In this document: one piece after another, positions 37,338 to 45,505 of the stretch
How positions within the stretch are numbered: position 1 is the first letter of the stretch
How the letters are laid out: each line of letters starts with the position of its first letter
DNA from: JAJEFO01 sp965209045
Lineage (GTDB): Bacteria > Pseudomonadota > Alphaproteobacteria > Rhodobacterales > Rhodobacteraceae
Assembly (NCBI GenBank): GCA_965209045.1
Contig: CBDBPW010000002.1
Location: 868,001-932,000 of the forward strand
Length of the DNA: 64,000 nt
Direction of reading: 5' to 3'
The notes under the pieces: model-generated
Databases searched by the model: none
What the model saw: the letters and a program-made list of their open reading frames with translations, nothing else
What the model was told of the DNA's origin: nothing
Position numbers and translations under genes: made by a program

Positions 37338-38291
37338 CTACATGATGCCTTCAATGATCGGTCGCACGGTTTCCGCAAGATCGCGCAACCGCGCTTCGGC
37401 ATCCTCGGGACCAAGATAGGCGGGCAGGAGCCCCTTGGCCTTCATCTCCTCTCCGTAGGCCTCGCTGCCAACGATCTCGGCAACATGGCCGCTGACGGTC
37501 TCGATCACCTCGGCTGGTGTGCCCGCGGGCGCGAACATGGTGATCGGCGTGTTGACGAACTTGTACTCGAAACCCTGTTCAGCGACCGTCGGGATATGCG
37601 GCTGCAAGCCGTCTCGTTCCGGCGCGATCAGCGCCAGGGCGCGCATCTCGTTCTCGAAGCCACGGTTCTGCTGGACACCGATGATCGCGTAGTCGACCTG
37701 GCCGCCGACGACTGCGGCGCGGACCTTGGCACCGCCCTTGAACGGCACGTCCGTCGCCTCGAGCCCGTTGGCGACGAGGAAGCTCTGCCCCGACACATGC
37801 AGGAACGCGCCTCGACCGGTGTGAGCCCAGCGCAGCCCGCCGGGTCTGGCCTTGATCGCCTCGACCAGGTCGGCGAGCGTCTGGTGGGGGCTGTTCGCCG
37901 GCACGACGATCGAGCCTTGCAAACCGCCGACCTGCGCAACGATCTCGAAACTGTCGAACGGGTCGACGGGGATGTCCTTGAAGATCGAGTGCATCACCAA
38001 CGCGCCGCCGGTCGTGACCATCAAGGTCTGACCGTCTGGCCGCGCGGCGGCCACTTCCGTCGCGCCGTTGACGCCGCCCGCTCCCGGCTTGTTCACGATG
38101 TTGACCGGAACGCCGAGCCTGTCCGACAATGGACCGATCAGCGCCCGGCCATAGGTGCTTGTGCCGCCGCCGGGCGGGTACGGCACGACCAGGTTGATCG
38201 GGCGGCGCGGCTGCCAGTCTGCGGCGGCAACCGGCAATGCGGCGGCTGCGGCAAGCGCGGTGCTGGTTGCAAGGAACGTTCTGCGTTTCAT
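37338..38291 (-). CDS. tctC: TTT transporter substrate-binding protein (TctC/Bug family)
   Basis: 317-residue periplasmic receptor. A signal peptide with twin Arg-like start (MKRRTFLATSTALAAAAALP) precedes PINLVVPYPPGGGTSTYGRAL, the typical Bug-protein N-terminus, followed by NKPGAGGVNGATEVA. Bug proteins bind carboxylated small molecules. First gene of the coupled operon tctC-tctB-tctA-MBL-sulfatase-sulfatase; GGGAGAAC lies upstream of ATG 38291. Ligand unknown, but the operon suggests a sulfated or carboxylated organic compound. Confidence 0.94.
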   Translation of the reverse strand: MKRRTFLATSTALAAAAALPVAAADWQPRRPINLVVPYPPGGGTSTYGRALIGPLSDRLGVPVNIVNKPGAGGVNGATEVAAARPDGQTLMVTTGGALVMHSIFKDIPVDPFDSFEIVAQVGGLQGSIVVPANSPHQTLADLVEAIKARPGGLRWAHTGRGAFLHVSGQSFLVANGLEATDVPFKGGAKVRAAVVGGQVDYAIIGVQQNRGFENEMRALALIAPERDGLQPHIPTVAEQGFEYKFVNTPITMFAPAGTPAEVIETVSGHVAEIVGSEAYGEEMKAKGLLPAYLGPEDAEARLRDLAETVRPIIEGIM

Positions 38292-38413
38292 TTTGTTCTC
38301 CCAAGTTGCATCGCAATCCGTCGGCGATGTTGGCAGCGACCGTAGCGCATTCCTTCGAAGCACCAAAACGAATTATATTGCGTTTCATATGGGATTTTGG
38401 AATATGAAGGCGC
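38292..38413. promoter_or_regulatory. Divergent control region, tctC operon / LysR
   Basis: AT-rich region between tctC and the LysR gene. Minus strand: a perfect TATAAT (38372-38377) without a good -35 element, as expected for an activator-dependent promoter. It lies inside the inverted arms CCAAAA (38363-38368) and TTTTGG (38395-38400) and overlaps ATAT-N8-ATAT (38375-38390). These are candidate LysR contacts; the exact operator is not proven. Confidence 0.42.
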
Positions 38414-39337
38414 GTGAACATTCGCCTCCGTCAGCTCCGGGCCTTCAAGGCCATCGTCGAAAACGCCAGCGTCTCAGAGGCTGCCGTCGCGCTGGGCCTG
38501 ACACAGTCGAGCGTCAGCAAGATGCTTGCGGGATTTGAAGCGGAGCTTGGATTTGCGCTCTTCGACCGGGCCGGGAGGCGGCTGCATCTGACGGAACGGG
38601 GCCGACAGTTCTATCATCGCACCGACAATGCCATCGAACTCCTGGACAGCATCCGAACCGCCGCGGAGGACATTCGCGACAAGATCGCCGGACGCTTTCG
38701 AGTCACCGCCATCGGTCCCTTGTCGATGAGTGCATTCCTTCCCGGAGTCCTTCGTCAGCTCGGCGCCGAATTCCCCGAGTTCAGGTTTTCGGTCGAGACA
38801 AAGGTGCGGGCAGAAATCGAAGATTGGATCGTCGGGCAGCATGCGGATGTCGGTCTCACGCTCTTGCCAGTGCGACGCGGGCAACTGTCCTCTCGCACCT
38901 TCGCCAGCGTGCAGGCGGTGGCGATCTTGCCCAAGGGCCACCCTTTGGCGGGTACGGATTGCCTTTCGCCCGCTGCAGTTTCCGACGCGGACATCATCAT
39001 GCCAAAGCCGGCGGTGCGGTTGCGGAATTTGGTCGAAGCCAGTTTCGTCCAGGCCGGGGTCGAACTGCGCCCGCGGTTCGAGACGTCGAATGCGGTGTCG
39101 ACGGCCAGTCTTGTAGCCGCCGGAAACGGGATCGCCGTGATTGATCCATTCACGGTCACGGGCATGCCGCCCGGCATGATTGACGTCTTGCCCTGGGAGC
39201 CGGCAACGGTCTTGAACTACGGGACAATATGGTCTGACATCCGCGCCTTGGCAGCGCATGAACGGCGGTTGCACGAAATAGCGGAGCGCGTTGCGCAGGA
39301 CCTGGCCCGCTCGCATCGATTCTTTGCGCTGGCCTAG
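38414..39337 (+). CDS. LysR family transcriptional regulator
   Basis: 307-residue LysR protein, with the HTH in VSEAAVALGLTQSSVSKMLAGFE and an effector domain after residue 90. It starts at GTG 38414 with AAGG just upstream. It is divergent from the tctC-sulfatase operon, which it most likely activates. The 3' end overlaps the TRAP permease gene on the other strand by 4 bases. Confidence 0.92.
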   Translation: MNIRLRQLRAFKAIVENASVSEAAVALGLTQSSVSKMLAGFEAELGFALFDRAGRRLHLTERGRQFYHRTDNAIELLDSIRTAAEDIRDKIAGRFRVTAIGPLSMSAFLPGVLRQLGAEFPEFRFSVETKVRAEIEDWIVGQHADVGLTLLPVRRGQLSSRTFASVQAVAILPKGHPLAGTDCLSPAAVSDADIIMPKPAVRLRNLVEASFVQAGVELRPRFETSNAVSTASLVAAGNGIAVIDPFTVTGMPPGMIDVLPWEPATVLNYGTIWSDIRALAAHERRLHEIAERVAQDLARSHRFFALA

Positions 39338-40650
39338 GTCAGGAGTTTCACAAGCCAAAGCGCAATGCCCGGAAAGCTGACGAACAGCGCCAGCCGCAAG
39401 AGGTCCGCGAGGAAAAAGGCGGTGATGCCTCGATAGATCTGGCGCAGCGAAACGTCCGGCAGCATCGACTTGATGACAAAGACGTTCATTCCGATCGGCG
39501 GCGTGATGAAACTGATCTCGACCGCCACAACCATGATGATGCCCCACCAGACGAGCTTGAGATCCGGCTCGATCGGCAAAGCCAGCCCGTCGATGACCGG
39601 CACGAAGATCGGAACCGTCAAGAAGATCATCGCTGGGCCATCGATGATCATGCCGAGAATGACAAAGCACACCAGGATGATCGCGACCACGCCCCAGGGA
39701 CCGAGGCCGAGTTGGTCGATGAAGCCCAGAATCTCCTGCGGCGCGCCGACAATGTTGACAAACTGGTTGAGCGTCAGCGCGCCGAAGCCCACCGAGAATA
39801 CCGTGGCCGTCAGCTTGGCCGCCTCCGCGAGGCTCTCGACAAAGATCCTCAGGTTCATCCGCCGCCGCGCAATTGCGATCAGCAATGCGCCCCCCGCACC
39901 GATGCCGCCTCCTTCGGACGCCGTGAACACTCCAAGGAAGATCCCGCCCATGATCATGAGAAACAGTGCGGCGATGGACCAGATGTCCTTGAGCCCGATG
40001 ATCTTTTGCCACCAGGTCGTTCGGTCTCCGCGCGGCGCCCATTCAGGCCGGACGACGCAGACGACTTGAATCGCGACAATGTAGAAGAGCACCGAGACAA
40101 TGCCCGGAATCAGCCCGGCCATGAAGAGCTTCGCGATGTCGGTTTCGCTGAGCAGCCCGTACACGATCAAGGCGCCGGATGGCGGGATCAGGATGCCGAT
40201 GGTGCCCCCCGCCGCGACCGTGCCCGCCGAAAATGCATCGTCGTACCTGTGACGCCTCATCGCGGGCACGGCGACCTTGGTCATCGTCGCGGCGGTGGCC
40301 ATGCTGGATCCGCTGATTGCCGCCATGCCGCCACAGGCCGCGACCGTCGACAGCGCCAGCCCGCCTCGCAACTGCCCCAACCACTTGGAAGCGACGTCAT
40401 ACATGTTGTCCGCGATGCCCGACCTAGTGACGAAGACCCCCATCAGCATGAAGAGCGGCAGAACCGCGAACTGGAAATTCGCCGCCAGTTCCAGGATCTG
40501 CTGCCCCGCAACGGTCATCGCCGCATCCATTCCTCGCGGATGGTTCAGCGCAAACCCGATCGAGCCCACCGCAAGAAGGGAGAACCCGAGAGGAAAGCCC
40601 AATCCCGCAAGGAGCAGCAGCGCGGCGATTCCGAGGCCCAGTTCGGTCAC
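39334..40650 (-). CDS. TRAP transporter large permease (DctM type)
   Basis: 438-residue membrane protein with about twelve hydrophobic segments. Typical DctM stretches: LGFPLGFSLLAVGSIGF, GSSMATAATMTKVAVPAM and GGTIGILIPPSGALIVYG. It catalyses sodium-driven uptake together with the small subunit and the receptor at 41202. Its start overlaps the small-subunit stop by 4 bases. Confidence 0.94.
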   Translation of the reverse strand: MTELGLGIAALLLLAGLGFPLGFSLLAVGSIGFALNHPRGMDAAMTVAGQQILELAANFQFAVLPLFMLMGVFVTRSGIADNMYDVASKWLGQLRGGLALSTVAACGGMAAISGSSMATAATMTKVAVPAMRRHRYDDAFSAGTVAAGGTIGILIPPSGALIVYGLLSETDIAKLFMAGLIPGIVSVLFYIVAIQVVCVVRPEWAPRGDRTTWWQKIIGLKDIWSIAALFLMIMGGIFLGVFTASEGGGIGAGGALLIAIARRRMNLRIFVESLAEAAKLTATVFSVGFGALTLNQFVNIVGAPQEILGFIDQLGLGPWGVVAIILVCFVILGMIIDGPAMIFLTVPIFVPVIDGLALPIEPDLKLVWWGIIMVVAVEISFITPPIGMNVFVIKSMLPDVSLRQIYRGITAFFLADLLRLALFVSFPGIALWLVKLLT

Positions 40651-41162
40651 AGGTCAAGCCCGCCTTCGGCCGTGGCGCGCCCTCGGTCCTTGAATGCTCG
40701 AACCGTGAACAGGATCGCGCCGATGACCACCAGCCCGGCGAAGGCATAGGTCACCGGGTAAAGCGGCCATTCCATCACCAGGCTTTCCGATTCACGATCG
40801 AATTGCCGCCAAGCCTGGATGTGCAGGAGCCTCGCCATGTAGAGCGTCATGGCAATCACGCAGAGGTCGATGACCAGCTGCCTGATCCGGTTGGCTGCCG
40901 GGAAATGCTTGAAGGGTGCGGTGAAGAGTTCAACCGTGATATGGCCGCGCGACAGCGTGACATTGGGCACAGCCGTGAAAATGGTGACCCCGAGAAGAAT
41001 GGCCATCATGTCTTCTGTCGCCAGGATCGGACTGTTCAGCACGTAGCGAAAGAAGACCGACACGAAGACCAGCGCCATCAGCGCGAAGATCCCTGCGGCC
41101 GCGATGCAAGAGAGGATCCGCGCGATGCGGTCCGTCCAGCGGGAAAGGGGATCGTCGCACAT
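40647..41162 (-). CDS. TRAP transporter small permease (DctQ type)
   Basis: 171-residue protein with four hydrophobic segments, the standard DctQ size. FFRYVLNSPILATEDMM resembles the conserved region following the first helices of this family. It sits between the receptor and large permease genes, with 39 bases to the former and a 4-base overlap with the latter. Confidence 0.9.
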   Translation of the reverse strand: MCDDPLSRWTDRIARILSCIAAAGIFALMALVFVSVFFRYVLNSPILATEDMMAILLGVTIFTAVPNVTLSRGHITVELFTAPFKHFPAANRIRQLVIDLCVIAMTLYMARLLHIQAWRQFDRESESLVMEWPLYPVTYAFAGLVVIGAILFTVRAFKDRGRATAEGGLDL

Positions 41163-41201
41163 CGGCCGGGAATGCGGGCCCCACGGGCCCGCTTCGCTTC
41201 T

Positions 41202-42233
41202 TTACCGCGCTGCGACAGACCGGAAGTGCTCCAGCGCGGCCTCGGCATCCACGCCTAGCGCGACTGCGGCTTCCAACCAGGCATCGGTTATGAACGCGCC
41301 GGCAGCATTGATTTCGGCCACCAATTCGTCCGGTGCGGCATGAATCTCGATGCCCTTGTCCTGGAACTTTGCCAGGCCAGAGCCGTCGATCCTGTCCATG
41401 ATCCCTCCGATCTTGGCGGCAAGCTTGGCCCCGGCGGTGCTTGTCAACGCTGCCTGCGCCTCCTCGGAGAGTCCTTCGAACCGGTCGCGGCTGGTGAAGA
41501 CGGCGAAGGCCGCGCGCCCGCCCATGCCACCGGGTACAAGCGTGACGTGCTGAGTTGCTTCCAGCAAGCCTTGGGTCACTGCCGTGCCGAGCGGGTTGGT
41601 CGCACCGTCAGCAACGCCGGAAGACACCACCTCGAACGGCTTTTGTCCCGAACCGCCGACCGGCGTCGCGCCGAGGTTCTGCCAAGTGCCGATCTTGTCC
41701 TTGCCGACGGCGAGCACCTTGAACCCGTTCAAGTCCTCCTTCGACAGGATCGGGTGGGCATTTGACAGGATCGCCGGAGCGCCAAGTGTGAAGAAGGTCA
41801 GCGGCACGAATTCCTTCCATTGCCCGGCATCCGCGAAGTACGCCTGGTGCGTCTCCCAAGCCGCGACCGACGCCCCGGCGGCCGTGTCGGCAATCAACGG
41901 GATCGCTGCGATCATGTTCAAGCCAAGCTGCTTGCGCCGGAACGTCAGCGGCGCGACGGAGATGTCCGCCACGCCGTCCTGGACTATGTCGAATTGCTGT
42001 CTCGGTGGGGCCAGGGACGATGTCGGAATGGTGATCTTCAGCGTGCCGTTAGAGGCCGCCTCGACCTCACGAGCCCAAGGCTCCAGCGCACTCTTGTAGA
42101 GTGGCGCCGGGCGCGGAATGAAAACGTTGAAGATCAGCTCTTCCTGCGCGACCGCTGGTGTCGAAAACGCAGTCGCGGCGATGGCCAATCCGGCAAGCGC
42201 GCCGAACGCACGGCGTGTGAATGTCATTGTCAT
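41202..42233 (-). CDS. TRAP transporter solute-binding protein (DctP type)
   Basis: 343-residue periplasmic receptor. Signal peptide MTMTFTRRAFGALAGLAIAA with cleavage near PAVAQ. Mature DctP features include GTLKITIPTSSLAPPRQQFD and the MGGRAAFAVF segment. ATG 42233 is preferred because GGAGG lies 6 bases upstream; ATG 42227 is possible. It is the first gene of the TRAP operon and divergent from the arylsulfotransferase-like gene; the large palindrome at 42310-42341 lies between them. Ligand unknown. Confidence 0.93.
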   Translation of the reverse strand: MTMTFTRRAFGALAGLAIAATAFSTPAVAQEELIFNVFIPRPAPLYKSALEPWAREVEAASNGTLKITIPTSSLAPPRQQFDIVQDGVADISVAPLTFRRKQLGLNMIAAIPLIADTAAGASVAAWETHQAYFADAGQWKEFVPLTFFTLGAPAILSNAHPILSKEDLNGFKVLAVGKDKIGTWQNLGATPVGGSGQKPFEVVSSGVADGATNPLGTAVTQGLLEATQHVTLVPGGMGGRAAFAVFTSRDRFEGLSEEAQAALTSTAGAKLAAKIGGIMDRIDGSGLAKFQDKGIEIHAAPDELVAEINAAGAFITDAWLEAAVALGVDAEAALEHFRSVAAR

Positions 42234-42309
42234 GTGGTTCCTCCCAGCTGCGGCCGCGGTTGCGAGCCGCTTTGCGGCAAGTGTAGTCCAAGGTCGCACT
42301 GCCGCGGCA

Positions 42310-42341
42310 TTCAATTTTCTCATCGCGATGCCAAAATTGAA
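42310..42341. promoter_or_regulatory. 32-bp palindrome, probable operator
   Basis: Arms TTCAATTTT (42310-42318) and AAAATTGAA (42333-42341) are perfectly complementary. The centre contains the perfect palindrome CATCGCGATG (42321-42330). Only two base pairs in the 32 positions break the symmetry. It lies in the divergent control region between the TRAP operon and the EF-hand/sulfotransferase gene and covers the ATG at 42328. Such a long dyad with AT-rich arms fits a regulator-binding site, perhaps for the LysR protein encoded at 44130. Confidence 0.6.
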
Positions 42342-42390
42342 CGTTCCGGCAGGTCGCGCCGAAGGCATACTGCGGGAAACGGAGGCCGCG

Positions 42391-44178
42391 TTGAACGACC
42401 AGTCCGACATGACCGATGCCGAGGCGGAAGCAATCCTGAAAGAGATGCGTTGGCGGGCAGGCACGTTGTTCCGGGCGCTGGACAAGGACGGCGACGGAGT
42501 GTTGTCGCCCTCAGAAATCGACGCCGCCCCCGACGTGCTGCGCGCGCTGGACGCGGACGGCGATGGATTCCTGCACGAAGGCGATTTCGGCGGCCCCACG
42601 GACATTCCTGGCATGGTTCGCCGCAGCGGCATCGTGAAAGTGCTGGATCTCGACGGAGATCTGGTGATCGGGCCCAACGACATCGCCAATGCCGCGGAAC
42701 GCGTAAGGGAGCTTGATACCGACGGCGACGGCATGGTCACGCAGCTGGATGACCTGCCGCCGCAGGGCGCGAACTTTGGATTCACGCTGCCCATGGGCAC
42801 CCCGGCGCAAACCCTTCGGTACCAACGGAAGATTTTCACGCGCGCGGCCGGAGTCACCGGCCCGCTGCCTCCTGCCGGACGGCCAGACGTTCAGCCGGGA
42901 TTTCTCCTGATTCATGAAGTCGGCGACCGGGGCGACATGCAAAAGTCCCAGCGTACCTTCCTGATGGATGACCGTGGGCAGATCGCGCACAGGTGGCACA
43001 CGGACGACCGGCACCCGGAGGCAACGGTCGCCTACCTGATGCCGGGCGGAAACCTGCTGAAGACGAGTTGCAAGCAAAGCTGGATCGTGATGGACGGCAA
43101 GTTCCCCATCGGGTCTAACGGCTGGGTGTCGATCCTTGCGCCTGACAGCACCGTGCTATGGCAGTGGCAGCATTTCGAATTGGGGCGCGAGGCGCTGCAC
43201 CACGACATCGAGCTGATGCCCAACGGCAACATCCTCGCAATCTCCTACCTGGTCATGCCGGTCAAGAGTGCCCTTGCCCTCGGCTGGCGACAGCAGCGTG
43301 CGCACGAGAGAATCGTGCTCGACAAGATCTACGAGCTTCGTCCCGACCTGGAGACGGGCAAGACAGAGGTCGTGTGGGAATGGTCGACCCGAGATCACCT
43401 GGTGCAGGACACGGACCCGGAACTGCCGGACTTTGGCCACCCGGCCGACAGCCCGGAGCGTATCGACCTGAACTGGTTGCAACTGGGGCACGTGCCGTTC
43501 AATTCAGGCCAGCTCTTCCACCTGAACAGCGTGTCCTACCACGCCGCGGATGACCTCATCCTGCTGTCCTCCGCTCTCTTCAGCGAAATCTGGGCCATCG
43601 ACCATTCAACGACGACCGAGGAGGCGCGCGGATCAACGGGCGGACGGCACGGGCTCGGCGGCGACCTGCTTTGGCGATTCGGCAATCCGCAGACCCATGG
43701 ACGGGGCGGACCCGGGGACCAAGTGCTCTTTTGGCAGCACGATGCGCATTTCATGGCAGAGGGACTGCCGCGCACGGGCGAGATCCTGATCTTCAACAAC
43801 GGGATGCGGCGCAGCGCAACAGGTGCGCCGGAGCCTGACCAGATCTGCATGGGCATGATCACCGGCGCCTATTCCGACCTGCTGGAAATCACGATGCCGC
43901 GAAGCCCTGACGGCGCCTTGCTGACCGACCGCCCGCCCGAAGTGAACTGGTCATTCAACGCCGACGCTTCGCATGCCATGTACTCGCCCTTCATGAGCGG
44001 CGCGCAGCGGATGCCAAACGGCAACACGCTGATGTGCCAAGCCTGCGACAAGCGGATTGTCGAAGTCAGCCCGGCGGGCGAGATCGTCCTCGACTTCCAC
44101 GTCGGTGGCCCCGGACGCCTGTTCCGCGTCTACAAGTTTGCTCCCGATGCGCCGGGAGTTCGGGCGTTGGGGCTCTGA
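42391..44178 (+). CDS. Arylsulfotransferase-like protein with four N-terminal EF-hand loops
   Basis: 595 residues counted from TTG 42391, chosen because GGAGG stands 5 bases upstream; ATG 42328 lies in the palindrome and lacks a ribosome binding site, and ATG 42409 is an alternative. Residues 31-120 hold four Ca-binding loops: DKDGDGVLSPSE, DADGDGFLHEGD, DLDGDLVIGPND and DTDGDGMVTQLD. The rest is an aryl-sulfate sulfotransferase-type beta-propeller (HHDIELMPNGNILAIS, HLNSVSYH, FWQHDAHFM, GEILIFNNG, RMPNGNTLM). ASST enzymes move sulfate between phenolic compounds and are usually exported, but no signal peptide is seen here. Located beside sulfatases and two importers, it likely handles the same sulfated compounds. 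Confidence 0.82.
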   Translation: MNDQSDMTDAEAEAILKEMRWRAGTLFRALDKDGDGVLSPSEIDAAPDVLRALDADGDGFLHEGDFGGPTDIPGMVRRSGIVKVLDLDGDLVIGPNDIANAAERVRELDTDGDGMVTQLDDLPPQGANFGFTLPMGTPAQTLRYQRKIFTRAAGVTGPLPPAGRPDVQPGFLLIHEVGDRGDMQKSQRTFLMDDRGQIAHRWHTDDRHPEATVAYLMPGGNLLKTSCKQSWIVMDGKFPIGSNGWVSILAPDSTVLWQWQHFELGREALHHDIELMPNGNILAISYLVMPVKSALALGWRQQRAHERIVLDKIYELRPDLETGKTEVVWEWSTRDHLVQDTDPELPDFGHPADSPERIDLNWLQLGHVPFNSGQLFHLNSVSYHAADDLILLSSALFSEIWAIDHSTTTEEARGSTGGRHGLGGDLLWRFGNPQTHGRGGPGDQVLFWQHDAHFMAEGLPRTGEILIFNNGMRRSATGAPEPDQICMGMITGAYSDLLEITMPRSPDGALLTDRPPEVNWSFNADASHAMYSPFMSGAQRMPNGNTLMCQACDKRIVEVSPAGEIVLDFHVGGPGRLFRVYKFAPDAPGVRALGL

Positions 44179-45089
44179 ACGCCCCACTCGCGGCGCAGGA
44201 CGCCGGACCGATGCCGAACGCAGTCCGCGAAATGCTCCGCCGCCGGCGTCAAGGACTTGCCCGCTCTTGTGACCATTGAGATCGTCAAGGGAAGCAACGG
44301 CTCCTGCACGGGAATCCGCACGATCCCGCTGCCGGGCCCAAGCTCATCCAGCAGCGGCGCGGGAAACGTGCAGACAGCATCGAGCTCGCGCATCAGCGCC
44401 AGCAGTCCCAGCCGGGACTCCGACGCAAGACGAATCCGGGGCACCGACAGCCCGTGGCGCATGAACTGCTCTTGAAACCTTTGTTTCGGATTGCCTGTCG
44501 CATCCCCCATCATTGCCCAGTAGCAATTGGTCAAGTCACCCAAGGACGTTGCGGCCGCATGCGGTGCGGCGGCGCTTGTAATGACCACGACTTCGGTGAC
44601 CAGGAGCGTCTCATGCTCGATGTCGCCTGCCTTGGCCGCCTCGGCGTGCGGCCCGATGACGATGTCGTGCTGGCCCTCGCGCAGCGACTTCAAGGCGTCG
44701 CCAAACATGTCGCTGGAGATCGTGATGTCGACGTCAGGAACGACGCGCCCGAACCGGGCGACCGCGCGCGGAAGTATCCTTTCGGCGACCAGGGGCCCCG
44801 CGCTCACGCGTATCACGCCGGAATTCGTGCCGCGAAGCGCCGCGACCTCGTCATCCAGATGAGTCAGCTCTGCCTGAATGGATCGCGCGCGCGCCAGCAC
44901 TGCAATGCCCGCCTCGGTCGGAATGACTCCACGCGACGTCCTGAGGAAGAGCGCCAATCCCGTTTCCTCTTCGACTTGGCGGACCTGTTTCGTGAGCGCC
45001 GACTGGGTCTTGCCCAACGCTTGCGCGGCCGAACGAATCGACCCGGCATCCGCTACCGCGACAATTGCCTGAATGTGAGACAGTTTCAT
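44130..45089 (-). CDS. LysR family transcriptional regulator
   Basis: 319 residues from ATG 45089 (MKLSHIQAIVAVADAGSIR). The HTH is in IRSAAQALGKTQSALTKQVRQVE; an effector domain follows. The frame opens earlier (ATG 45143), but alignment favours 45089; neither start has a strong ribosome binding site. Its 3' end overlaps the sulfotransferase gene by 49 bases in convergent orientation. A role in regulating the TRAP / sulfotransferase pair is inferred from proximity. Confidence 0.88.
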   Translation of the reverse strand: MKLSHIQAIVAVADAGSIRSAAQALGKTQSALTKQVRQVEEETGLALFLRTSRGVIPTEAGIAVLARARSIQAELTHLDDEVAALRGTNSGVIRVSAGPLVAERILPRAVARFGRVVPDVDITISSDMFGDALKSLREGQHDIVIGPHAEAAKAGDIEHETLLVTEVVVITSAAAPHAAATSLGDLTNCYWAMMGDATGNPKQRFQEQFMRHGLSVPRIRLASESRLGLLALMRELDAVCTFPAPLLDELGPGSGIVRIPVQEPLLPLTISMVTRAGKSLTPAAEHFADCVRHRSGVLRREWGVQSPNARTPGASGANL

Positions 45090-45505
45090 GATCGGATTGG
45101 AGAGCAATTCCACGCGACAGGCAATCCGCGATTCCCGTTTCATTCAGTCATTGCCGGCATCGGTTGCCAGGAAATCGCTGGCGCAAGCACGGGCCCGCCG
45201 GGCGCTGTGACCTGGGTCGCATGCGTCACGAGCCTGGTACCGGACCGGTTGTCATCCAGGGTGCCGGCTGCCGTCACCGGGCGCTGCATCGGGCCATGCT
45301 CGCGACGGATGGGGGTTGCGGCGGTCGATCCGCTGCTGTTCCGCCGTTTCGCCGGGGGCCTCGGGCAAAGGGCGAAAACCGAACGCTTGCGCATGCTTGA
45401 CGCCGTATCGAGTCAGAACCTATGCAAGTGAATCATGCGGAAGAACCGTTGCAGCAACACTGTGGGCGACAAGAAGAGATCGAGAACGCAGAACGGAAGT
45501 GCCGT
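45090..45505. other. Right border of the accessory block, nothing recognised
   Basis: About 415 bases between the LysR start and the S4-domain gene. No gene is recognised. A short minus-strand frame, 45140-45394, is open but has no family resemblance I can name. No long direct repeat with the left border (31135) is visible. Confidence 0.35.

Noticed and set aside
36726..38345. 539-residue open frame on the plus strand
   Set aside because: Antisense of tctB and tctC, with no recognisable domain.
42118..42390. N-terminal extension of the sulfotransferase with a hydrophobic stretch (MWFLPAAAAVA) that could pass for a signal peptide
   Set aside because: The stretch is the complement of the ribosome binding site and start of the TRAP receptor gene, has no ribosome binding site of its own, and runs through the palindrome.
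31135..45505. Integrase or tRNA attachment site for the sulfatase block
   Set aside because: No integrase frame and no tRNA gene at either border; only short accidental similarities between the borders (GAAC-type words).
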